DNA of 64,000 nt, taken from positions 1 to 64,000 of the forward strand of contig JACJYV010000009.1 of assembly GCA_020635905.1 (NCBI GenBank). The letters run 5' to 3'. Under the pieces are notes generated by a model, which ran no database searches, was not told the origin of the DNA, and saw only the letters and a program-made list of their open reading frames with translations. The stretch comes from Bacteroidia bacterium (GTDB lineage Bacteria > Bacteroidota > Bacteroidia > J057 > JADKCL01). The translations under genes were made by a program, and so were the position numbers. Of the stretch, positions 53,169 to 63,469 are shown one piece after another. Each line of letters begins with the position of its first letter. Position 1 is the stretch's first letter.

Positions 53169-56100
53169 ATGCAAGTAGGCTTACTTGATCTTCTCGCCCC
53201 CCATTTTTTGGCAGGCTTTGATCTGCCGGATTCAGTCAACGACATTATCTCCTTTCTGCGGGTTTCCGAACTCCAAACTGCCTGGGACGATTCCGGGGTG
53301 GTTTATTCGGGTAAAGCCATTTTTGTGGGTGAAGGAGATGCTTCGCCTGTGCCGCGCTACCACACCCCTTCGGGCTCACTTTGGGAATGGGAAGATGTGA
53401 ATCTGCGCTTTCGGCTTACCGTTCCCCGTCAGGGATCGGCTCAGATCAGGTCGGCCATGACCACTGCCGTGGGATTACCCACGGTCAATCCGGGTGACCC
53501 CATTGATCAACTGAATAACGCACTCAACCGCCTCGAAGTCAATACCACCACTCTACCCTCAGACTATCCGGGTTTTCAGTGGCAGCTGGAAATGTTGCTT
53601 ACCGCCATTACCCTGCATATTCCCAAGGACGTTTTCCTGCCGGCCAAGCTCGCTGCAGACGGGTGGCTGGAACCTGACAGAAACCATGAAAATGTAAAAC
53701 TTACCCTGCCCAAAATCGCCTTTGTGGTCAGTCAGGGGGCAAATTACGGATCGGTGACAGCCAGTTTCCGGGGGTGGGGCATCAACAGCCTGGATGATCC
53801 CAGTGATCCTGCGGCAGGTGAATTGATTCGCATGGAACCTCCCATTGCCCTGCACGAGTCGGGTGTTTTTGGTTTTGGCCTGGATAAGGCTATCCTTGAT
53901 TTGTCCGACGGATTTACTCCTCCAGAGATTTTGGAATTATTTGGGGTGGGGGATGATTTTCAGGGACTTTGGCTGCCTCATGTGCGCCTCTTCGTGGCGC
54001 CCAACCGGACAACAGGCTTTGCCTTTGACCTGCGGGCCAATGACTTGCTCATTGATTTTGAAGGGGTGGTTTCGGGAGAATTTGCCCTGGATATCATTCG
54101 GCGAAATTCAAAACTGAAGGTCGAACCCATCCTTTATGAAGGCGACCTGCGCCGCCATGTGACCCGGGGTAATACCTCTGAAACGGCCACTTCCGTGACC
54201 GTCACAGGCAGCCGTGCTTCAGTAGCCGCGGATGGTGAATTGCAAATCAGTATTTCAGGGGGCATGGCCCCTTATAATGTGGAGGTGACCCTCAACGGGA
54301 CACCCCTTACCTCACAGCTCCATAATGGAGATGTGAACCGGCCTTACTGGCCGCTGGACCAGCCCTCTTCGGGCTCGGCCACCCTGGTAATCACCGTGAC
54401 CGACAGCACCAATCCCACCCATTTTACCTGGACGGAGACCATTGCCCTGGAATTGGCTGCGCCTGGCACCGTGACCGGCACGGAAACGGATTATCCTGCA
54501 CCTGTACTTGTTTCGAATCCCTGCGCAGCCGGATATTCCCTTGACCTCATGTCGCCCCAGTCAGACCACGATGCGGTCTTTTTGCGGGCCAATCCTTCCC
54601 AACTGGTGGGCCTTTCCATTGATGGCACGCCCGTGGCCACCCTGCCCACCAATGGCGAAATCCGGGTGCCCGTAACCGCAGGTGGTCCCGTGGTTACCGT
54701 AGAAGCGCAGTGGACGGGAGCCCCGATTGAGCCATTTATTGGTCAATACACCTTTGATAAACCTTCCACCACTGCTGAACGGGTTTCATTTGAGTCCCTG
54801 TTTCAATCTGACAGCCGCCTGCTGACTTTCCTGCAACAGGCGGGGGCCTCGCCCATCATTGTGGAAGGGAATGCTTCTTATGAAGGAAATACCACGGCTG
54901 AGGGGTATAATGAAAGTCTTTCTGGGCGCAGGTTGCTGGGTTTGGTGAATGCCCTCAATGCAACCGCCAGCGCCAATGGGCTGCCAGCCCCGAATATTAC
55001 CGTGCAAAATACCTTCGGCACGGCCCGGGCCCGGCCTGCCACCACCTCAGGTTCACCCGCAGAGCAACCCGATTTTGAGGGAGATCCCAATTTTTCCAGC
55101 CATCCCATCCTGGGCAATGTGGGTTCGTCCAATGAGGCCAATTATAACCCACAATATTACTGGACTGCCATCGCCCGGGTCAACGGGGTGGGGGCCAATG
55201 TCACCTGCAGTGTGCAGGTGAGCCGTCCTTCGCCGGTTACCACCGACATTACGACTCCCACGGAGCGTGGACCGACCCCCCAGGAGCCCGAGCGGCCCCC
55301 GGTTTTCCGCAGCATTGGATTCAGGGTGCGTTTGGAACGCAACCTGCTGGTCCTGGCCGAAGTCAAGGGCGAACTGGATTTTCAACTGGAATCAGAACGG
55401 CTGGCCGAAAGGGTGCAAACCAACGGTTCGCAAAATGTGGCCGTCAATACCAACAGCGGCGCCTCTGAAAGCGGCGCCCAGGGTATTCTGGATTATCGCC
55501 TGACCCTGACCTATGACTCAGCAGCCAAGAAGCTGACCCAGCAACTGGCGCTGGGCTTTGACCGGGAAAATCCGTCCGGATGGCTGTATGTGGAGGGATT
55601 CAATCCTGCGCCCGTCAGCAACTCCATTGGTGCCCTGGCCATATTTGCGCCTTTGCTGGCCAGTTCGATTGAAACTGCAGTGACCGCCGAAGGCGGTGAA
55701 GCGATTGCCGCCATGGTCATTTCCGGGGCTGAGATTGCGATTGCCATTGCTTTGGGCGCCACCGGCGCCCTGGAAATGAAAAAATTCATTTTTTACGGGG
55801 CCGAACTCAGCGCCAGCCAGACCCTGCCGGGTTACATGGAATTCGAAGGTGCCACCTTCGACGAACTGGGTGTCTTGCTCGATTATGCGATCGATTTTGA
55901 GATTCACATCAACCTTGGGCCTATTTCGATCAATTCAACTCCCGGCAAACCGTTGCGGGTCCGTTACAAAGCGATTGGTTTCAAAGTTGATTTTAATACC
56001 AGTTCCTACCATCCCGTATTCGATACCAGCCGGGGCTATCAGTTCGATCTGGCCGATCCGGGTCTGTTCGATATTGGGGCGCCCCTGGGCAACATCCTGA

Positions 56101-59100
56101 AAATCCTGGGTGCCCGGGTTTCCCGCCTGAATCCACTCTTGCTGGAATTCGACATTGGGCTGAAGATCAATCTGGGGGTGATCTCCGTGGACAGCTTCCG
56201 GGTTACCCTTCCCATTGACGATCCCACCCGTGGACCCTCCATCATTCCAACCGGAGCCTCGGTCAATATTCCGGGGGCTCTGATCGGGAGCGGATATGTG
56301 GATTTGCGAAATGGGATCAAAGGTCAGCTCGATCTCACCATTGTGCCGGTCAAGTTAAGGATCAGCGCCGGGGTGGGCATTGAATCCATTACCGCAGACG
56401 ACGGACGTAAACTGACCGCTGTGATCGTGGGATTGATGGTGGAATTTCCTGCTGCTATTCCCATTGGCGGAACCGGGCTTGGCTTGTTCGGTATTCTGGG
56501 CTTATTTGCCATGCATTACCGCCGCAACGAAACAACCGATCCTTCCATTACCGTTCCTGCCTTGCATTGGCTCAATAACGCCCCTGTCAATGGCAATCCG
56601 GTCAATATCCAGGGTTGGGTGGCCGATGCCGACAAATGGGCCTTTGGCGCTGGCGTGGTGTTGGGATCTATGGAAGGCGGGGTGCTGATTAACCTCAAGG
56701 GGATGTTCATGCTGGAGCTTCCCGGCCCACGCATTCTCATTTTTGTGAATGCCAAAATTCTGAGCGAAAGACCTGGAACTGAGGGTAAGGTTACCACCGG
56801 GGTATTGGCTGTGGTGGATCTGGACTTTGCCCGTAAGCGCCTGACCATTGGTCTGATCGTGGATTATTCGGTCGAAAAAGTCATTTCTGTCAAAATTCCG
56901 GTTGAAGCGCTGTTCAGCTTTGACGACGTAACCAACTGGCATTTATATATAGGTCAGATCAGTGCCCGGGTAACGGCTGACGTTTTGGGTCTGGTGAAAG
57001 CCGAAGGCTATTTCATGATTGCCGGGCACGAAATTGCAAACTTTCCGTGGCTGGACGGGGGGACAAAAACCCTGCCCGGATTTGCAGTGGCCCTGGGTAT
57101 TCGCGCTTCTATCATTCTGGGCAAGGAGAGTTCGGGAATTTATCTCAAAGTCTCTGCCAGTCTGGATGTGGGTCTTTCTTTCAATCCATTCAAACTGTAT
57201 GGTCTGGTGGATTTGAGGGGAGAATTGCGCCTGCTGATTATCTCCATTTCGGCCTGGGCCACCCTTGCGGTGGAAGCTCCCGATCCAACCTATCTGGAAG
57301 GAAAAGCTTGTGGAAAGGTGGATTTCTTCTTCTTCAGCATCAAAGGCTGTGTGAAGGTAAGGATAGGGGATAAGCCCCCCTTGAATCCACCTCCGCCGCT
57401 CGTTCGTGGGATGATTTTGCAAAGCCGATCACCTGCTTTGATCGAAGGCTCGGGCTCAGACCGCCCGATTGATGGCTCTTTGGGCGAAGCCTACGAAGTC
57501 ACCGCGGTGGGAGGATCCGTTCCGACCGACGAACGTCTGGTGGTGCCGATTGACTCCATGCCGGTCTTCAACCTGCATGCTGCTCCGCAGGCTTCCAGTG
57601 GTTTCACCAGCTTTACCCTGAATCCCGGACAGGCACCCCGAATGAAGCCTGGAGGCTGGATCGAACTAACGCCAAATTTGTCTGTTCGCTACGAATTGCA
57701 GTCTATCAGCATAGATCCGCCGCTGCCGGCTTCCACTTTGGGATTGCCGCCTGCCACCTGGCGTTCCTTTACGGGCACAACCTCAGATTCAGACACCAGC
57801 GTCGATCTGGCCCTCATGTCCTGGATGCCAGAGCATTTTACCCGGGCCATGGAGCGTTCCCAAGAATTGACCGACCGCCTGACCCACCGCTGGGGCGATA
57901 TTTGTGATGAAGTTGCTCCGCCCGCCTGCATTCTGTGGAATTTCCTGAAAAAACCATTGGGATATTCTGAAAATGGCTGGGATTTGTATGGAATAAAATG
58001 GCCCGATCCGCCGAATACGGTTCGGTCTGCTGAGCCAGACAATCATATTTGGGTTCACGAGGATCAGGGCAAAAAGCCAAGTCCCCTGCTCGATCAGATT
58101 CGGGCAGAAATGAAACAATCCTTCCTCGATCACGCCAAAGTTATTGGTGGTGGATATAAATCTGTCGCGGGTAAACTGGTGACGGCCCGGGTATTGGAAT
58201 TGCCTTTTGAGTATCACACGGTTCAGAAATCTGATCTGAATATTCCCAAGCAATTCAACGAATTTCTGCCCAAGGAAACCCAGAAAATCATTGTGGAAAG
58301 CGATTGCGTCAACCGGATATTCATGCTGGTGGCCCTTCCTTTGGGCAAAGATCAGCAGACCATTCCGGTGGATTGGGTGATTTTCCGGGCCATTGATGCC
58401 AAAAATCAGGTGGTGGAGGAAGTCATGCTCAAGGATATCATTGCCAAAGTTCAGCCTGTGATGACCGATTATCCAATCAATTGGCAGGATGCAGCCGGTC
58501 CCTGGCAAGGTGAGGTAAGCCGCATCCACGATTATCTGGCCATTGTCCACCGCGATCTGACCCGCTTCCTGCTGAAATGGGAACCCAAAAAAGAAATGGT
58601 GCGCTTTGAAATTGTGGTCGAAAAGCGCCAAAATCAGGAACCGCCTTCCTTATTGCTGGCCATTATGGAAATGTGTACCTGTGAGGAAATGGACCGCTAT
58701 AATCACGACTCTGTGGCTCGTGATACGGACATTCAGACGGTGGAAACCGCTCTTCTGGGAGAACAGCTTCGTCAATTGCTGGAACCCGATACGCAGTACA
58801 CCATCTCCATGTCGTATAAGGCGCAGGTTGAGGAAACAGATAAGGACGGAGCGAAAACGGTGCAGGATTTCTCAGATACCCAGCATTTCTCCTTCTTCAC
58901 CGACGACGAAGCTCCCGAAAGGCTGGATCCCTGGATTCTGACCACCACGCCTGATCCTGAGAATCCGTATTTCTTTACGGAGGATGCCATTCGCATTTTC
59001 TTTACGGATGCCTCAGCGGTTCAATTGTGGGAAGCCTATGGCAAAACCCTGAAAGCAGTGATCCGCAATGCCAACGGCGATCATCCCGATGAGCAGCCCG

Positions 59101-59900
59101 AGATTACCCAGGACCTGCTGGAGGCCATTGATGCCCAGATTCTGACTCCGTTCCAGGAAACCCTGAGCACACTGGTTTCTGCCATGGATTGCGTCACGGA
59201 AGGTGTAACGGAAGAACATCGGGTATTCAGGATTGATATTCCGCTGGAGCGTGGCACCTCCTATACTTTGGATGTGGAAGTGGATCCGGAAGTAATTGGG
59301 GCCGATCCCAAAACGCCACTCTTCAGGGTTGCCTTCCGTACCTCGAGATTCACGGGTGCCGCCGAGCTGGCTGATTATATCTTGAAGGCCTACGTGGATG
59401 AACGTGCGCTCAGCGCCAATCTGGCGCTGCTGGATGAAGAACCCTCGGACGCTGAAATCCAGCAGGCCCTGCTGGATGCAGGTATGGAGGCTTTGCCTCC
59501 TTCTGACCAGCCGGGTATGACCCTCCTGTGGCAGGCTCAGGGCAATAATTTCCGACTGAAAGCCCTGCTGATTGATTCTCCTGAACCACTCTGGCGCTAT
59601 CGCAATGAACCTGAACAGGAATCGATCACCACAGACACCGGTCCCATGACCCGCTGGGTCATGGAGCGGACCCGCTACCTGGAGTTGGCAGAATCGGGCA
59701 CCAGCAGTGTGCAACGGTTTGTCCGGTCGCCGGGCGGAACCCGAACCCTGGTGATGCTCAAAAATAACGCTACGGATATCAACCTGGTTCTGCGTCAGCA
59801 TGAAATCGGGTTGGAAGGCGGAGCCACCACAGATCACACCCTTCTGGGAGCCACATTGCCCTCAGATCCGGTTTGGGTATTAAATGAAATTGAAGATTAA
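53169..59900 (+). CDS. giant 2243-aa protein with OmpA-like insert and amphipathic beta-rich core
   Basis: Encodes 2243 aa. No signal peptide or lipobox: it begins MQVGLLDLLAPHFLAGFDLP. Residues ~1-520 are beta-rich and unrecognised. At ~522-665 a segment resembles an OmpA-like domain (FDKPSTTAERVSFESL, IIVEGNASYEGN, YNESLSGRRLLGLVNAL, YWTAIARVNG). A hydrophobic stretch (~820-870, IGALAIFAPLLAS to ALGATGAL) precedes a long run of amphipathic strands (~870-1395) such as WAFGAGVVLGSMEGGVLINL and PGPRILIFVNAKIL, which reminds me of DUF6603 proteins. The C-terminal ~850 residues are again beta-rich. Function is unknown. It is followed directly, 24 bp to the next ATG, by another giant gene. Confidence 0.78.
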   Translation: MQVGLLDLLAPHFLAGFDLPDSVNDIISFLRVSELQTAWDDSGVVYSGKAIFVGEGDASPVPRYHTPSGSLWEWEDVNLRFRLTVPRQGSAQIRSAMTTAVGLPTVNPGDPIDQLNNALNRLEVNTTTLPSDYPGFQWQLEMLLTAITLHIPKDVFLPAKLAADGWLEPDRNHENVKLTLPKIAFVVSQGANYGSVTASFRGWGINSLDDPSDPAAGELIRMEPPIALHESGVFGFGLDKAILDLSDGFTPPEILELFGVGDDFQGLWLPHVRLFVAPNRTTGFAFDLRANDLLIDFEGVVSGEFALDIIRRNSKLKVEPILYEGDLRRHVTRGNTSETATSVTVTGSRASVAADGELQISISGGMAPYNVEVTLNGTPLTSQLHNGDVNRPYWPLDQPSSGSATLVITVTDSTNPTHFTWTETIALELAAPGTVTGTETDYPAPVLVSNPCAAGYSLDLMSPQSDHDAVFLRANPSQLVGLSIDGTPVATLPTNGEIRVPVTAGGPVVTVEAQWTGAPIEPFIGQYTFDKPSTTAERVSFESLFQSDSRLLTFLQQAGASPIIVEGNASYEGNTTAEGYNESLSGRRLLGLVNALNATASANGLPAPNITVQNTFGTARARPATTSGSPAEQPDFEGDPNFSSHPILGNVGSSNEANYNPQYYWTAIARVNGVGANVTCSVQVSRPSPVTTDITTPTERGPTPQEPERPPVFRSIGFRVRLERNLLVLAEVKGELDFQLESERLAERVQTNGSQNVAVNTNSGASESGAQGILDYRLTLTYDSAAKKLTQQLALGFDRENPSGWLYVEGFNPAPVSNSIGALAIFAPLLASSIETAVTAEGGEAIAAMVISGAEIAIAIALGATGALEMKKFIFYGAELSASQTLPGYMEFEGATFDELGVLLDYAIDFEIHINLGPISINSTPGKPLRVRYKAIGFKVDFNTSSYHPVFDTSRGYQFDLADPGLFDIGAPLGNILKILGARVSRLNPLLLEFDIGLKINLGVISVDSFRVTLPIDDPTRGPSIIPTGASVNIPGALIGSGYVDLRNGIKGQLDLTIVPVKLRISAGVGIESITADDGRKLTAVIVGLMVEFPAAIPIGGTGLGLFGILGLFAMHYRRNETTDPSITVPALHWLNNAPVNGNPVNIQGWVADADKWAFGAGVVLGSMEGGVLINLKGMFMLELPGPRILIFVNAKILSERPGTEGKVTTGVLAVVDLDFARKRLTIGLIVDYSVEKVISVKIPVEALFSFDDVTNWHLYIGQISARVTADVLGLVKAEGYFMIAGHEIANFPWLDGGTKTLPGFAVALGIRASIILGKESSGIYLKVSASLDVGLSFNPFKLYGLVDLRGELRLLIISISAWATLAVEAPDPTYLEGKACGKVDFFFFSIKGCVKVRIGDKPPLNPPPPLVRGMILQSRSPALIEGSGSDRPIDGSLGEAYEVTAVGGSVPTDERLVVPIDSMPVFNLHAAPQASSGFTSFTLNPGQAPRMKPGGWIELTPNLSVRYELQSISIDPPLPASTLGLPPATWRSFTGTTSDSDTSVDLALMSWMPEHFTRAMERSQELTDRLTHRWGDICDEVAPPACILWNFLKKPLGYSENGWDLYGIKWPDPPNTVRSAEPDNHIWVHEDQGKKPSPLLDQIRAEMKQSFLDHAKVIGGGYKSVAGKLVTARVLELPFEYHTVQKSDLNIPKQFNEFLPKETQKIIVESDCVNRIFMLVALPLGKDQQTIPVDWVIFRAIDAKNQVVEEVMLKDIIAKVQPVMTDYPINWQDAAGPWQGEVSRIHDYLAIVHRDLTRFLLKWEPKKEMVRFEIVVEKRQNQEPPSLLLAIMEMCTCEEMDRYNHDSVARDTDIQTVETALLGEQLRQLLEPDTQYTISMSYKAQVEETDKDGAKTVQDFSDTQHFSFFTDDEAPERLDPWILTTTPDPENPYFFTEDAIRIFFTDASAVQLWEAYGKTLKAVIRNANGDHPDEQPEITQDLLEAIDAQILTPFQETLSTLVSAMDCVTEGVTEEHRVFRIDIPLERGTSYTLDVEVDPEVIGADPKTPLFRVAFRTSRFTGAAELADYILKAYVDERALSANLALLDEEPSDAEIQQALLDAGMEALPPSDQPGMTLLWQAQGNNFRLKALLIDSPEPLWRYRNEPEQESITTDTGPMTRWVMERTRYLELAESGTSSVQRFVRSPGGTRTLVMLKNNATDINLVLRQHEIGLEGGATTDHTLLGATLPSDPVWVLNEIED

Positions 59901-59913
59901 TTGACCTTAAACA

Positions 59914-59919
59914 AAGGAG
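59914..59919 (+). promoter_or_regulatory. strong Shine-Dalgarno that fixes the 59925 start
   Basis: AAGGAG sits 5 bases before the ATG at 59925. Most genes in this window lack any such site. It argues against the in-frame TTG at 59901 as the start. Confidence 0.75.
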
Positions 59920-59924
59920 TAAAA

Positions 59925-62900
59925 ATGTCCACTTTTGTTTGGCCAAGAATGTTTGAACTGGAGTTTGCCCCCTCGCTCAACGAGCGGTCTGTCTCAGGGC
60001 AGCCCTCAAAGAGGCTCCAGGAACTTCTGCGCAAGTTTAAGCTGAACGAGGAATCCCAGCCCATTGCCCTCCGCTGGCGGGTACATCCTGATTTGGGATT
60101 TCCCCGCGAACCTTTCAAGGTTTTCCGGCGGCACTGGGATTCGATTCCGCCTCCGTCGGCCCTGAGTCCACTCAATGCAGTATATGCCAATCAGGTGGTG
60201 GGTTGGGGAAATATTCCGTTGATTGACTTCTTCGTGCATGTAGTTCCCACCGCCGGAAATCCCTGTACCCTCCAGGCTCTGGATGAACATCAGGAAGCTA
60301 TTTTCGGGGAAACTGTTACCGTGAGTGGGGGAGGAGGAACCGTGCGCATGCACCATCCCAATATCTGCTCCTTTCGGATTACAGGTTCGGCCACCCTGAG
60401 CAATTTCAAAGGCTTGTCCATGCAGGATTATGCCCGCGACACCAAGTGGGATCTGATCGAGGAAGTCGGATTGCCTTATAAGCTGAACGAAGTGGTCATG
60501 CCGACTTACGATGCCCGCCTGCAGGGCAAACCCACAGACCTGAAGCCAGGGCACCTGGCGGCCCATGACCGCTTGTTGATTGGTCTGGCCTTCAGCGAAT
60601 CCCCCAATCCGCTGACTGCTGCATCCGATCCCACACCTCCCTGGAATCCACCTACTCCAGCGGATGTGATGGCTGAAATCCGTGCACCCGGGGTGGCGCT
60701 CAAGCTGATCACGGACATGCTGGATTCGGTTGATCCAAATCTTTTTGTGGGCAACCAGGCCGATTATTCAGTGGATATCCCCAACGATGGAATTTCCCAG
60801 GAAGGCGGGGCCGCCTCCTCAGAACCTTCCGAATTCGGGGTTCCCGTAGGGTCCATGTTTTTGCTGGGAGCGGCCACGGATATTCATCCTTCCCTGGCCC
60901 TCGGCTTTGGTACCACCGATTTTCCCGACCCCGTTTTCAAGCAATTGAAATTCCTGATGCCGGCCAGAGCCTTCCAGCTTCAGTATGATTACATGGTGAT
61001 GGTTCCCTATCTGTTGCCGTTTGGAATGAAGGTGGATGTGGCAGCCCTGGGATCACCCTCCATTGCAGAGCCTCCGGCTCCGGGGGGAATGTCGGCCAGT
61101 ACCTACCAGCGAAACCGCGGGATCGATCTGGATGACCAGGAGCGGGAAGATGTGCGGGTGGAGTGGAATCGCCAGCCGCGCTATATTTCTCCCCACGGAT
61201 TTTATGTAGGAATCATTGAAGGCGCAAATCCGCCCGTTTTTCTGAATGCCAAACGGGACAGTGGAGCTGGATTTATCCCCATTTTGCCTGCCTCCCGCCC
61301 CGACGGCGACCTCGAAAGTGAGGCCAATGTCACCTATATCGATACCAATCGAATCGTACCTTTTACCGGCTCACGGACCGACCGCTATGAAGTGGCGGTG
61401 CAGGATGTATTTGGTCGCTTCAGCGACTGGGCTACGGTGGACCACAGTCTGAGTCCCAAAGGGCCGGATATTCCGGCCCTGCTGGAAGTGAAAATCCTGC
61501 TGGACATGGCCACGGTGGCCGGAAGGTCAGTGGGGGCCTCACTGCAGATCGACCTGGTTTGGGACTGGGAAGACCGGGGACCGAAGCAAATTCAGTTGCG
61601 GGGTAAATTCTTTACCGGGGATGACCCGGGCCCGGCTCCCGCCGGGATGCAAAAGTCTTCAGGAGGTCCGGCCGGTGTGACCGCTACGCTGACTTTTTCT
61701 CAGCCTTTGGGGGGAGGTCAGAATGAATTGCCGGTCTTGGCCGGAAGTCCGGGAACGGTGGCAATTCTGCCCCCGGAATCAGGCGACGGCGAAGCCGTTC
61801 GCTACCGGGTAACCCTGGAAGGATTTACCATGGATTTCAGCGCTGTTTCCCGCCTGTATTATGCGGTGTATGCCCGGGCTGCTGAAAAAGTAAATCCGGC
61901 GGTATTCAGCGGCTCTTCAGCCGGACTCAGCACCGTAATCGTGGATCCGTTGCCTGCCGATCCGCCGGTGGTTTCACCCGACCTGCGCTGGACTGCTCTG
62001 CCCGATGCCAATGGTTATGCACGGTATAAAGTGGCCTTTCCAGCCCAGCCTTACGCCAGCGGTTACCTGATTTACGAAGCGACAGAAGCTGCCATGCGCA
62101 ACGCGGCTGCTCTGGGAGCCCCGGCTGACGAATTGCTCACCACCCGGGTGCTGGATTTGCAGGGCTTGCCTTTTGCCGGGGATATCATTGATACCTTTTC
62201 CCGCATGACCCGCGATCCGCTACCTTCACCAGAAATTGAAGTAAGTCTGCCGGGCTCGGTGGATGGAATTTATGCCTATAATTTTTCCACCGTCACGGCC
62301 GAAAATATTGAATCCACCCGTTCAAACACCATTTACATTGCAGTTCCCCGCCGTTTTACCCCTGGAGCACCCAGTTTGCAGGTACGGCAGGGCGAAACTG
62401 AGGGCTCTGTGAACATTCAACTGGAAGCGGGAGCAGGCTCTCCGCCGGCCTCCATGGAACTTTACCGGACCCGGTCTTCCCTGTTGTCGTTGGCAGTCAA
62501 TAAAATGGGACCTCCCATCATCGAACGGACCGATCCTTCCTGGGTGAAAACTGCCCAAAATGGTGATGCCGTCGCCTCCGGCAATGATGCGGCCGTATTT
62601 TTCAAGGTGGAAGATTCCGTGAATCCCAGTTGGTTTCCCTATTACTACCGGGGAATTGCCTGGGGTGTAAATGATCCGGTGAACGGAATTTACCCCGGAC
62701 GTTCTGCCTCCTCGCCTGTGGTGCACGTGCTGATTCCTCCCGCGGATCCGCCTGATCTGGAACCGATCACGGTGGATGAAAGCACGGATGGAAGCCTTTG
62801 GAAAATATCTTTCCGCAGCAAGGCCGAGTGGCGCCTGCCTCCGGCAGGGCCACATAAATTATCCGTACAAACCGTTGACCGCACTGGCACGACTCCTTCC

Positions 62901-63467
62901 TACACGGAGCATTTGTCCATCGATCTGCCTAAAGTGGAAGAGTTGACGGGCGCACCTACGGAAGTCGCCGGGCAGGTGTACCGCCACAGCCGCGATGGCG
63001 ACGGACGGTGGCAGTATGATGTCTGGTTTGCCAAAGGAGACACCCATGTGACCGTGATCCTGACAGATCCTTTACAGCGAAGAAGTGTGGTGAAAGCCGA
63101 ACTGGTGCCACCGGTGCCGGTTGCTGTTCCGCCTGACCTGGTGGATGTATCCTTCAACAGGTTCCTTTTCTGGCTGACGATTCATTTCAAAAGTGCCTGC
63201 TCCATTGCGCCGCCCTTTGATCCGGGGGGAGGCTTTGTGGTGGAAACTTTTGATTCCGACAGCGAGCCCTGGCACCTCTTCAATATGGCCCGGTTGCACC
63301 AGATTGGCACCTCGGGCGGATTGGGGCAATTCAAACGCTCGGCCACCCCGGATGGGGACGGGCGTTACAGTTATCAGATTACCCGCTGTGTCTGGTTCAG
63401 GACTGTACACGAGGTTGCAGTTCGTATTACTTCTTCAGATGGTTTGGTTACAGAATTAACTTCCTGA
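59925..63467 (+). CDS. giant 1180-aa protein with fibronectin-like modules
   Basis: Encodes 1180 aa from the ATG at 59925, chosen by the Shine-Dalgarno; a TTG at 59901 would add 8 residues. No signal peptide (MSTFVWPRMFELEFAPSLN). Residues ~1-400 are unrecognised and carry several Pro-rich linkers. From ~430 onward at least four fibronectin III-like modules can be picked out by their openings and strand patterns (EDVRVEWNRQPRYISPHGFYVGI; LLEVKILLDMATV...LQIDLVWDW; PDLRWTALPDANGYARYKVAF; PSLQVRQGETEGSVNIQLEAG). Probably a structural or binding partner of the 2243-aa protein. The next gene begins 2 bp later. Confidence 0.75.
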   Translation: MSTFVWPRMFELEFAPSLNERSVSGQPSKRLQELLRKFKLNEESQPIALRWRVHPDLGFPREPFKVFRRHWDSIPPPSALSPLNAVYANQVVGWGNIPLIDFFVHVVPTAGNPCTLQALDEHQEAIFGETVTVSGGGGTVRMHHPNICSFRITGSATLSNFKGLSMQDYARDTKWDLIEEVGLPYKLNEVVMPTYDARLQGKPTDLKPGHLAAHDRLLIGLAFSESPNPLTAASDPTPPWNPPTPADVMAEIRAPGVALKLITDMLDSVDPNLFVGNQADYSVDIPNDGISQEGGAASSEPSEFGVPVGSMFLLGAATDIHPSLALGFGTTDFPDPVFKQLKFLMPARAFQLQYDYMVMVPYLLPFGMKVDVAALGSPSIAEPPAPGGMSASTYQRNRGIDLDDQEREDVRVEWNRQPRYISPHGFYVGIIEGANPPVFLNAKRDSGAGFIPILPASRPDGDLESEANVTYIDTNRIVPFTGSRTDRYEVAVQDVFGRFSDWATVDHSLSPKGPDIPALLEVKILLDMATVAGRSVGASLQIDLVWDWEDRGPKQIQLRGKFFTGDDPGPAPAGMQKSSGGPAGVTATLTFSQPLGGGQNELPVLAGSPGTVAILPPESGDGEAVRYRVTLEGFTMDFSAVSRLYYAVYARAAEKVNPAVFSGSSAGLSTVIVDPLPADPPVVSPDLRWTALPDANGYARYKVAFPAQPYASGYLIYEATEAAMRNAAALGAPADELLTTRVLDLQGLPFAGDIIDTFSRMTRDPLPSPEIEVSLPGSVDGIYAYNFSTVTAENIESTRSNTIYIAVPRRFTPGAPSLQVRQGETEGSVNIQLEAGAGSPPASMELYRTRSSLLSLAVNKMGPPIIERTDPSWVKTAQNGDAVASGNDAAVFFKVEDSVNPSWFPYYYRGIAWGVNDPVNGIYPGRSASSPVVHVLIPPADPPDLEPITVDESTDGSLWKISFRSKAEWRLPPAGPHKLSVQTVDRTGTTPSYTEHLSIDLPKVEELTGAPTEVAGQVYRHSRDGDGRWQYDVWFAKGDTHVTVILTDPLQRRSVVKAELVPPVPVAVPPDLVDVSFNRFLFWLTIHFKSACSIAPPFDPGGGFVVETFDSDSEPWHLFNMARLHQIGTSGGLGQFKRSATPDGDGRYSYQITRCVWFRTVHEVAVRITSSDGLVTELTS

Positions 63468-63469
63468 TT

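Noticed and set aside
53169..63467. Phage tail or contractile injection structural genes
   Set aside because: No sheath, tube, baseplate or AAA+ motif is visible within the window; only size and beta-rich style suggest it.
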